A stretch of 64,000 nt of DNA from Paenibacillus lutrae (GTDB lineage Bacteria; Bacillota; Bacilli; Paenibacillales; NBRC-103111): positions 161,608 through 225,607 of the forward strand of contig NZ_RHLK01000001.1 of assembly GCF_009757775.1 (NCBI RefSeq). The letters run 5' to 3'. Positions 1-6,599 of this stretch are shown piece by piece; position 1 is the first letter of the stretch, and every line of letters starts with the position of its first letter. The notes beneath the pieces were generated by a model, which ran no database searches, was not told the DNA's origin, and saw only the letters and a list, made by a program, of their open reading frames with translations. Both the position numbers and the translations under genes were made by a program.

Positions 1-617
1 CGTTAGCCGATACTTTGCCCATTTGTTTCTATGCTTTTCAAAGTGTCTTTAAAAAATTTGATAATAAAGACCTTGCACAAGAAGAAATAAAGGCCATGTT
101 CGGCCCTTCAGAGATTGGAATTATTCGAGAGAATCTTTCTCATGCGGATCAGGATCAAGCGGTAGAATTGTACTATGAGCAATATTCGGATTACCACAAT
201 CAATTCGTTAAGCAGAACAAGGAGATCAACAATTTAATCGGGTATTTGAAAGAGGAAAGAATGAAACTGGGCATTGTGACGGGAAAAGCAAGCAGAAGCT
301 TGGAAATATCTTTGAAAGCCTTGCAAATGGATCATGTATTTGATGTGATCATCACAGGGGATGATGTAAGCATACCAAAGCCCCACCCGGAAGGAATAAA
401 TAAAGCATTATCGCAATTGGGTGTACCCCCGAGGGATGCAATTTTTATCGGAGATAGTGATGCGGACATTCAGGCGGGAATCCAAGCGAATGTGTATACG
501 GTAGGAGTAAATTGGCTGCCTGACTACACAGCACCGGAATTTACTTATAAACCTGATTATAGTGTCCATAGTGTATCAGAATTTATAGACTTTGTGACAC
601 AGCATACAAGCAAATAG
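1..617 (+). CDS. HAD-superfamily phosphatase, 5' end outside window
   Basis: Haloacid dehalogenase-type hydrolase of the phosphoglycolate phosphatase / pyrophosphatase PpaX kind, a soluble phosphomonoesterase. The frame is open to the left edge. Its first codons read L-A-D-T-L-P after a codon ending in CG, which fits the tail of the DxDGTLxDT motif, so the nucleophilic Asp lies just before the window. Visible are motif II (VTGK), the motif III Lys (IPKPHPEG) and motif IV (GDSDADIQAG). About 205 residues are present, near the family's usual 210-220, so only some 10 residues are missing. The TTG at 15 is internal and not a start. The exact substrate cannot be read from the sequence. Confidence 0.88.
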   Translation, partial: LADTLPICFYAFQSVFKKFDNKDLAQEEIKAMFGPSEIGIIRENLSHADQDQAVELYYEQYSDYHNQFVKQNKEINNLIGYLKEERMKLGIVTGKASRSLEISLKALQMDHVFDVIITGDDVSIPKPHPEGINKALSQLGVPPRDAIFIGDSDADIQAGIQANVYTVGVNWLPDYTAPEFTYKPDYSVHSVSEFIDFVTQHTSK

Positions 618-638
618 AGAAAAGAGGGCTGCGCCCTC
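616..638 (-). terminator. intrinsic terminator of the SIMPL gene
   Basis: GAGGGC-TGC-GCCCTC hairpin (624-638). On the minus strand it is followed by a T-rich run, so it serves the gene ending at 669. The plus strand has no U-tract. Confidence 0.6.
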
Positions 639-668
639 GGGAAATCGCTTAATCTAGTGTTCGTATTC

Positions 669-1340
669 TTACTTATATTTCACTCTCACTGCTGCTGAAA
701 AAGTAATTTCCCCCGGTTCAATAGGGGTAACGGCCGATGCGCTTTGAGTAAAAGCGACCGCTTTGTAAGGGACGGGGCCGCCTGCAAGGGTAATTTCTTC
801 AACCTCACCCGGAACGGGCGGTAAAGAGACACCAAGCGTTCGCGCGATGGTTGCGGCTTTGTGTTGGGCGTTCACAAGAGCGGCTGACAAAGCTTTGTTC
901 TCATAAATTTCCGGCTTGGCTGCGGCAAAACGGATGCTGTTCACGGTATTGGCACCACTGGCGACAGCCGTGTCCACGATCGTTCCTGTCTGCCCGACAC
1001 GATCCGTGGTAACTTGAAGAAGATGAGTCACCTTGTAGCCCCGGAAAGTCTGCTTGCCGTCCTCGAAATCGTACTGCATATCGATCCGGAAATCTTCTGT
1101 CTGAATGTGTTCACCGGGAATGCCTAATCCCTTCAAGGCGTTGATGATACGGGTCATGACGGCGACATTCTCTTGTTGTACTTGGGCGAGCACCGTTCCT
1201 TCGGTTATCGCACCCAGCACGATGAGGGCCCGGTCCGGCACGGCTGTCAGTATCCCTTGACCATTAACTTCTATAAGGGGATTCTTGCCCGCTTGAACGG
1301 AGTCTGGGGAATGGGGCCAGTAATCTGGATAAGGATCCAT
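669..1340 (-). CDS. SIMPL (DUF541) domain protein
   Basis: About 223-residue protein of the SIMPL/DUF541 (BP26, YggE-like) family. Family members are often periplasmic or surface-exposed oligomers linked to oxidative-stress tolerance, but the biochemical role is unsettled. The N-terminal part carries the typical VNGQGILTAVPDRA strand (family pattern VxGxGxVxxxPDxA), and the C-terminus ends in a beta-strand (EITFSAAVRVKYK). I prefer the ATG at 1340 because AAGGAAGGAG sits just upstream; a longer frame to 1409 lacks such a site. No signal peptide is visible with this start, which is unusual for the family and suggests a cytoplasmic form. Monocistronic. Confidence 0.85.
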   Translation of the reverse strand: MDPYPDYWPHSPDSVQAGKNPLIEVNGQGILTAVPDRALIVLGAITEGTVLAQVQQENVAVMTRIINALKGLGIPGEHIQTEDFRIDMQYDFEDGKQTFRGYKVTHLLQVTTDRVGQTGTIVDTAVASGANTVNSIRFAAAKPEIYENKALSAALVNAQHKAATIARTLGVSLPPVPGEVEEITLAGGPVPYKAVAFTQSASAVTPIEPGEITFSAAVRVKYK

Positions 1341-1378
1341 ACGAGATTGCTCCTTCCTTGGAGTTTTACATCTACTAT

Positions 1379-1572
1379 ATGGGGAAGCAAGATTCTTTAT
1401 TCGGTTCATGGCGTGAAAGCCCGATCAGACAACATTTTAATGAACAGATACGCTAAGCCATTGAATGTGATCGGCTTGGCGTTTCTCTGCTGCTGCAGCG
1501 CGGGATCCATGCAGACCGCCAAAAGCTGATTGCGGCCAAATTAGCCATCTGGATACAGCATAACAAGTCTTA
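1379..1572 (+). pseudogene. possible degraded coding remnant, family unknown
   Basis: A plus-strand frame beginning at ATG 1379 reads protein-like sequence, is broken by one TAA (1454-1456), then continues in the same frame (AIECDRLGVSLLLQRG..., ending IWIQHNKS) to a TAA at 1570. The part after the stop has a helix-forming, charged composition typical of real protein. No family was recognised, and there is no ribosome binding site. It could be chance coding on the antisense side of the SIMPL promoter. Confidence 0.3.
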
Positions 1573-2157
1573 ACTTCCAATATGGTTTAAGATTTTTTTA
1601 GCCATATTATGAAGTCCGTTTGGCAGTGATAGCTCTGTTATCGAGAACACGAAAATATTATCTTTCGCTGATTCTAATCCATCCGGGAGGTCGTCGTAAA
1701 TTGAGGTTATAAGGAAATTAGGAAAGGCTTTATGGCCGGCAAGCGTTTCACTTATGTTTAAAATCAGTGCATGTGAAACATTTTCGTTAACATATTGGCA
1801 TCCGAAAGTTGGAGCCCAGTACCAAGATTGGAATAGGCTCCAAGCGTTCTCGCTGTTGCTTTTATCTTTAAACATATGATCGAAAAGCCACGGATTGGTT
1901 AGGTATCGAAGATCCAAAATTGTAATAGCTTCACTTGAGAGTCTTGAAATCATTGAATTACTTAAATTTTCAAGGTATCGGTTCCACATTTCTTTTTTAT
2001 TGTGAATAAAGACATCGTGTTCAAGAAGCCCTTCTTTATTGGAGTTAATCGCAGGGAATTTAGCTGAACCGGTATAAAAATTGGTATAGATATTATCTAG
2101 GAATTGCAAATAATTAAGAACAAAAGAACACGAATTAGATAGTTGGTGTAGTGTCAT
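1570..2157 (-). CDS. hypothetical protein, 195 aa
   Basis: Not recognised. A soluble protein of 195 residues with no signal peptide, membrane segment or known catalytic motif. It is AT-rich compared with its neighbours, which may indicate later acquisition. The start is supported by GGAGGG three bases before ATG. It is rich in aromatic and Asn/Ser residues (WSLFQSWYWAPTFG in the middle), a composition often seen in small orphan or immunity-type proteins, but nothing proves that role. Flanked by the putative remnant at 1379-1572 and by a strong terminator at 2330-2370. Confidence 0.6.
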   Translation of the reverse strand: MTLHQLSNSCSFVLNYLQFLDNIYTNFYTGSAKFPAINSNKEGLLEHDVFIHNKKEMWNRYLENLSNSMISRLSSEAITILDLRYLTNPWLFDHMFKDKSNSENAWSLFQSWYWAPTFGCQYVNENVSHALILNISETLAGHKAFPNFLITSIYDDLPDGLESAKDNIFVFSITELSLPNGLHNMAKKILNHIGS

Positions 2158-2329
2158 ATTCCCTCCGCTATAAAATCTTATAGGATTCTTAGAATTCTAT
2201 TGTACAACCAGGAAAGTTGATTCCAATAATGTAATATATTGTTAAATTATAAAGCGATACTCTAGTGAAATCAAACCGCAAAAGTCTAAGTACGCTGCTT
2301 TACAAGTGGACATGATTCGGCTATACAAG

Positions 2330-2370
2330 AAAAAGACGCATTCAGCATTTTAAGCTGTGTGCGTCTTTTT
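2330..2370 (-). terminator. intrinsic terminator, both strands
   Basis: AAAAAGACGCA pairs with TGCGTCTTTTT and an inner AGC/GCT pair. It lies after the GNAT gene on the minus strand and is U-rich in both directions. Confidence 0.75.
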
Positions 2371-2443
2371 AATAAGTGAAGCTGCTTACGGAAATGTTAA
2401 GGATCAACCTAGTAATAGGCGGTGATCAACAAGAAATCCCTTT

Positions 2444-2884
2444 TTAACTTTGCAGGACCATGACCGCCTCGCCGCCGGTATCCTGCTCGCCGGTCAACCG
2501 GAAACCGAATGATTCATATAGTTTCCTGGCGGGGAGATTTTCTTGGTGGACACTCAAGTAGATTCGCTTACATGAATACTCTTGGCGGATCCGCTGCAGA
2601 AGCAAGGGAAAAATCATCCTTGCATAACCTTTCCCCTGGAAGTGATGATCGATCATAAACCTGTCCAGCCATATCTCGCGGCTCATCAGATCCTGCCCGT
2701 ACATCGCATACCCGATTAATGTGTCTTCATCATAAATCCCGATGGAAACCCAATTTGTTTCGAACTGGGATTCCGCCAGGGAATAAGCATTGGATTCAAT
2801 AAAAGTCTGTTGGTGTCCGGCGACGGTCAGCTCAGCTATACCGCGCCAGTTCTCGGAAGTAACCTCTCGGATGCAGAGGCTCAT
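2444..2884 (-). CDS. GNAT-family N-acetyltransferase
   Basis: Acetyl-CoA-dependent N-acetyltransferase, about 146 residues, the normal size for a single GNAT domain. The acetyl-CoA loop is seen as the QGKGYAR stretch (R/Q-x-x-G-x-G/A), followed by the typical C-terminal LSVHQENLPARKLYESFGF motif (N...A..LYE..GF). The region around YAMYGQDLMSREIWLDRFMID resembles spermidine acetyltransferases of the BltD/PaiA type, but the substrate cannot be assigned. Two in-frame ATGs lie at 2893 and 2884; the second has better spacing from GAAGAGAG. The gene starts 26 bases after the MFS gene in the same direction, so it may be co-transcribed with the efflux pair. Confidence 0.85.
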   Translation of the reverse strand: MSLCIREVTSENWRGIAELTVAGHQQTFIESNAYSLAESQFETNWVSIGIYDEDTLIGYAMYGQDLMSREIWLDRFMIDHHFQGKGYARMIFPLLLQRIRQEYSCKRIYLSVHQENLPARKLYESFGFRLTGEQDTGGEAVMVLQS

Positions 2885-2909
2885 AAATTTCATCTCTCTT
2901 CGTTTATTT

Positions 2910-4109
2910 TTAAAGTAGGTTGCGGGTTCTTTTTTGTCCGGCCGTCATCAAATAGAAAAGTAGGAAACCGGCAAGGAGGAGCGCACTGCTGACCAGATAA
3001 ATCGTCTTAGGGACGCTGAAGGTATCAGTCAGCACCCCGCCGAGGAATGGACCGACAATCATACCGACGGCGTGGAACATGTTGAAAAGCGAATAAGCGG
3101 CGCCATAGGAGCCTGCATTGCCGCCGGAGTCGACAATCGTGCCGAGTGTCGACAAGGTCGGAGACAGCGCGAAGCCGACGCTGGCTCCGACCAGCAGCAT
3201 GGCTCCCGCCTGCTGCCACATCGTCTGCGAAACCGCGATAAGAGGCATGGATGCGGCCAGGCAGGACAGGCCGATCAGCATCAGATAGCGCGGGTTCCAG
3301 CGGTCCGCCAGCATGCCGGACAGGGGCGCCACGGCGCCGTATGCTACCGACATAACGGCGAAGAGCAGCCCGATCATGGACGGGCTGGCGGCCACACGTT
3401 CGGTCAGGAACACCGGCAGAATCGGTTCGAGCAGCGTGAGAACCGTTTCGGCCGTCAGGACGACTCCGGCGATGAACAGCACGGACCGGTTGCGCAGCAG
3501 GTATAGCGCATTGGTTTTTTCTTCCTGGATACGCGGTGGTTCCCGGAGCAGGAAGAAAACAAGTCCAATGCATACGACCGTCAGCCCTGCTGCAAAGTAG
3601 AACGGCGTGGCATAGCCGCCGAAGTCCAGCAGCCAGCCTCCGAATGGGGCGCCGAGCAGAGTGCCGAGGGACATGCCGGTTAAGGCTGTCCCCATAGCTC
3701 CGCCGCGCATCTTCGGAGGAAAAAGGTCGGCCAGCAGCGCGAGAGCGGCTGTCCATGTGGCGGCTGCCGCTATCCCCTGCAGGAACCGGGCACCGATCAG
3801 CATCCACATCGATTCCGCATAGGCGAACAGCAAGGTGGATAGGGTCATCCCCGCCAGGCCGATCAGAATGGGCTTTTTCCGTCCGATTCTATCCGATAAA
3901 GGCCCGAGAATCGGGGTGAAAGCAAACAAGGCGATGGCATAAGAGCTGAACAAAATGCCCGTCATAGTAGAAGATGGCTGAAGCTTCTGGGTTAAATAGG
4001 GAGTTACCGGTATAATAAGACTATAGAGCAGCATGTCTATAAAAAGGATAGCAATGACCAGACTGAGGCCAGTCAGCTGGAGCCGGGTCATTTTATAACG
4101 CGAAGACAT
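2910..4109 (-). CDS. MFS drug-efflux transporter
   Basis: Proton-driven major facilitator of the 12-segment DHA1 multidrug group, 399 residues. It shows the motif-A loop between segments 2 and 3 (GPLSDRIGRKKPIL), a motif-C-like Gly/Pro segment (LGTLLGAPFGGWLLD) and about 12 hydrophobic spans. The start is fixed by GAGGTG before ATG 4109. It is preceded by a TetR regulator on the same strand, and a matching inverted repeat sits before both genes (4180-4207 and 4829-4856), so TetR control is likely. Cargo unknown; probably lipophilic toxic compounds. Confidence 0.9.
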   Translation of the reverse strand: MSSRYKMTRLQLTGLSLVIAILFIDMLLYSLIIPVTPYLTQKLQPSSTMTGILFSSYAIALFAFTPILGPLSDRIGRKKPILIGLAGMTLSTLLFAYAESMWMLIGARFLQGIAAAATWTAALALLADLFPPKMRGGAMGTALTGMSLGTLLGAPFGGWLLDFGGYATPFYFAAGLTVVCIGLVFFLLREPPRIQEEKTNALYLLRNRSVLFIAGVVLTAETVLTLLEPILPVFLTERVAASPSMIGLLFAVMSVAYGAVAPLSGMLADRWNPRYLMLIGLSCLAASMPLIAVSQTMWQQAGAMLLVGASVGFALSPTLSTLGTIVDSGGNAGSYGAAYSLFNMFHAVGMIVGPFLGGVLTDTFSVPKTIYLVSSALLLAGFLLFYLMTAGQKRTRNLL

Positions 4110-4179
4110 TTCTTTTCACCTCAACGTGTAAAAAAAGCAAAGTGGTATTAACTAGTCTGTCATTGAAAAGGGTCACACT

Positions 4180-4207
4180 GGAAACTAAAAATGTTTTTAT
4201 AGTTTTC
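4180..4207. promoter_or_regulatory. putative TetR operator upstream of the MFS gene
   Basis: Inverted repeat GGAAACT, 14 bases, AGTTTTC. Arms and spacing match the site at 4829-4856 upstream of the tetR gene itself (one base differs). Confidence 0.55.
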
Positions 4208-4237
4208 ACAATCGAAAAAGAAAGAATAAAAGCGGAT

Positions 4238-4801
4238 TTATCTTTTATTCTCAGGGATAAGACCATATAGCAGAATATCAACGATAGACAGAAGCGCTTC
4301 GGAGACCGTGATCTGATTTTCCTGATAGAAACGCTGATCGAGCGTAGAGTTCGTGCCGTCAATAATCAGTTTCATGATTAAAGAAACGTTGATATCAAGC
4401 ATTTCTTTCTGTTCAATAGCTTCCGTGATTAAGAGGCGGAGCGCATTCCAATCATCGGTTAATTCGGTGTCGACCTTGCTCCACTGCTGCGGATAATAAC
4501 GCTTCATCTGGTCGAGAATGCGCAGATCATAGAATTCCCAGTGGATCGGGAGTACCGTAATTACCCCTCTAATCTTCTCAATTAGGGTCAGGTTCTCATC
4601 CTGGATGATACGGTCGGTTATTTCATTGCGGTCAGCTATGGATTGATCGATAATCGCATCGAGAATATCAACCTTGGCATCAAAATGTTCATAAAGGGTG
4701 CGTTTGCTGATACCAAGTCTTTTGGCGAGATCATCCATTGTAAACTTCATGCCATTCAGATGAATTTCTTCAATAAATGCGGTCATAATCCGGTGTTTCA
4801 T
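4238..4801 (-). CDS. TetR/AcrR-family transcriptional regulator
   Basis: 187-residue one-component repressor. The N-terminal helix-turn-helix is clear (MDDLAKRLGISKRTLYEHFDAK, about residues 22-43). The C-terminal ligand domain has no recognisable signature, as is usual. GGGAGG lies nine bases before the ATG. The MFS transporter follows 128 bases downstream. The 28-base inverted repeat before both genes suggests that it represses itself and the pump, released by a pump substrate. Confidence 0.9.
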   Translation of the reverse strand: MKHRIMTAFIEEIHLNGMKFTMDDLAKRLGISKRTLYEHFDAKVDILDAIIDQSIADRNEITDRIIQDENLTLIEKIRGVITVLPIHWEFYDLRILDQMKRYYPQQWSKVDTELTDDWNALRLLITEAIEQKEMLDINVSLIMKLIIDGTNSTLDQRFYQENQITVSEALLSIVDILLYGLIPENKR

Positions 4802-4828
4802 CTATCAATCCTCCCTTGATCTGGAGAA

Positions 4829-4856
4829 GAAAACTCAAAATACTATTATAGTTTTC
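4829..4856. promoter_or_regulatory. putative TetR operator, autoregulatory
   Basis: Perfect arms GAAAACT and AGTTTTC separated by 14 bases, 28 bases upstream of the tetR start. Same geometry as 4180-4207. Confidence 0.55.
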
Positions 4857-5055
4857 ATGTATACAAATCTATTCTAGCTTAAATTACTGCCGACTTCAAC
4901 TACAGGGTAAACTTACCGGATACAAATTAGTGAAGAAGATGTAAACACTTGAATCAGCGAACAGGAAAATGCCTGTTAACCGCGAATACTCATAATCAAG
5001 GCACTAAACCTCCATGTTCGGATATTTCGGCATAAGAAAGGAAGCTTTATCTTCT

Positions 5056-5937
5056 ATGGATACCGTTACACATGCATTATTCGGCTTAACCCTATACGGT
5101 GCAATCGACAAAAGCAGAATGTCCCTGCGGGACAAACGCGCGCTTCTGTTCACGACCGTCATCGGCTCAGAAATTCCCGATATTGATGTGATCTCACAGG
5201 TGTGGGATACGACCGGCCGTTATCAAATGTGGCATCGGGGACTCACTCATTCCGTATTTCTTATTCCGGTATGGGCGGCGGTGCTCGTGATCTTAACCAA
5301 GCTGTTCTGGGGACGTGCGAGCCGGAAACTGTTTGGGATAGGGGCTCTCGCTGTCTTCATTCACAGCACGAGTGATTTGTTTAACGCTTGGGGAACCGGT
5401 TATCTTGAACCGGTATCAAGCACAAGAATTACCTTCGGTACGATTCCGATCGTTAGTGTAACCTTCTGGCTCATCATGCTGGCCGGACTGCTGGCTGCAC
5501 GATTCACCCGGGGAAAGTGGGCGCCGCACCGCATTTTCAAAGTGGTCTGGCTGCTGATCGCTCTTCATGTAGGCATGCAATCCGTTCAAGGCTATATGCT
5601 GTACCAGCAGGCTCAGACCAAGTACGAGCAAGTGGCGTTGTCCGCCGACTTTGTGCCGGGCGTGTTTACGATTATCGGGAAAACAGGCGATCAGGTCGAG
5701 CTGACGAAAGGATCCACATGGGCCGGCCAGCAGACCGTTGCTTCTCTACAATCAAGCGAGACTGCCGATTTGAATGAGCTGTTTACCGGCAATCCCAAAG
5801 CGAAAACCTTGCAGGAATGGTCCCCGTTCGTCGTGGTGGTGGATGACGGGAAACAGCTGGGTATCTATGATCCCCGCTTTTACCGGGATGGCCAGTCCTT
5901 CTTGTTCGAAAGCATAGAACGTTCTGCTGCCAAATAG
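5056..5937 (+). CDS. YdjM/DUF457-type membrane-bound metal-dependent hydrolase
   Basis: Integral membrane protein of about 293 residues, family of YdjM / YfhO-like putative metal-dependent hydrolases (LexA-binding inner membrane protein group). The N-terminus carries the conserved MDTVTHALFG; further motifs are GSEIPDIDVI and MWHRGLTHSVFLIP, whose His and Asp residues are the presumed metal ligands, and HSTSDLFNAWG in a following helix. About four to five hydrophobic spans are followed by a soluble C-terminal domain of about 100 residues. I chose ATG 5056 because AGGAAG precedes it and families start at MDxxTH; an upstream ATG at 5014 has no RBS. The natural reaction is unknown. Confidence 0.85.
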   Translation: MDTVTHALFGLTLYGAIDKSRMSLRDKRALLFTTVIGSEIPDIDVISQVWDTTGRYQMWHRGLTHSVFLIPVWAAVLVILTKLFWGRASRKLFGIGALAVFIHSTSDLFNAWGTGYLEPVSSTRITFGTIPIVSVTFWLIMLAGLLAARFTRGKWAPHRIFKVVWLLIALHVGMQSVQGYMLYQQAQTKYEQVALSADFVPGVFTIIGKTGDQVELTKGSTWAGQQTVASLQSSETADLNELFTGNPKAKTLQEWSPFVVVVDDGKQLGIYDPRFYRDGQSFLFESIERSAAK

Positions 5938-5964
5938 GAAGCGGATAGTATCTGACTAATCTCG

Positions 5965-6010
5965 AAAATACCTTTCCTTTGTGCTGCAAAGGCGGGGTAT
6001 TTTTATTTTT
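5965..6010 (+). terminator. intrinsic terminator
   Basis: AAAATACC pairs with GGTATTTT, with inner CTTTG/CAAAG, followed by a T-rich run. It lies just after the YdjM-like gene. Confidence 0.65.
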
Positions 6011-6275
6011 TGCCGGCCGGATTGATCTGCTTGTCCGCAATTTATTGAACTGTCTATGCATTCCAGCAGCCCGCCTGAACTAAGCATGAGATTAAGCAGA
6101 GAAGGCAGATTGCAAATCAGCTTGCAAATTCAGTTTGGCAAGTATGCGAACACAAAATAAAGTATTTTCCAACCTCACGACTAGGAATACTGGATATTAA
6201 AGCTTGCACAAAAGGTTGGGCATGGTGTATAGTCATTCCTAATCATACCAATCATACATAACCCCATATTTGTGG

Positions 6276-6440
6276 GAACAGGTGCGAAGCCAAACGGCCT
6301 AGCTTAAAAGGGAAGTCCGGTGGAATGCCGGCGCGGTCCCGCCACTGTAACAGATGAGCCCGGGTAAAGGCCACTGATCGTTAAGATCGGGAAGGCACCC
6401 AAGGACGATGATTCTGGAGCCAGGAGACCTGCCTGTTCTG
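6276..6440 (+). promoter_or_regulatory. cobalamin (B12) riboswitch
   Basis: Aptamer for adenosylcobalamin-type ligands. Visible hallmarks: the closing stem AACAGG/CCTGTT, the GGTGCGAAGCC start, the AAAAGGGAAGTCCGGTGGAA block, the GCCACTGT element of the B12 box, and the near-universal GGAGCCAGGAGACCTGCC tail. It lies upstream of metE, with a regulatory hairpin region and a strong terminator (6509-6553) between them. Binding B12 is expected to shut off the B12-independent methionine synthase. The 5938-6275 stretch before it shows only a terminator and no gene. Confidence 0.96.
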
Positions 6441-6508
6441 ACAACACTGCTTCACCTACGGGAGATAGGGAGGTGTTAAAGATTCCAACCACTGCGCATT
6501 CATACAGA

Positions 6509-6553
6509 GGGTGTCTTTATCCTTGTCTTATCGGATAAAGATACCCTTTTTTT
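6509..6553 (+). terminator. riboswitch-controlled terminator of metE
   Basis: Perfect 14-bp stem GGGTGTCTTTATCC / GGATAAAGATACCC with a 10-base loop and a run of seven Ts. It sits between the B12 aptamer and the metE RBS, as expected for transcriptional attenuation. Confidence 0.9.
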
Positions 6554-6599
6554 ATTTCATCGGTGTTTCAGATCATTCATAATTCAGGAGGTAACATAC

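Noticed and set aside
1173-1529. 118-codon plus-strand frame
   Set aside because: Antisense to the SIMPL gene, no motif; only the downstream piece in another frame (1379-1572) looks protein-like.
3025-3807. Long minus-strand frame inside the MFS gene
   Set aside because: Arg-rich translation, no RBS, a shadow of the MFS frame in GC-rich DNA.
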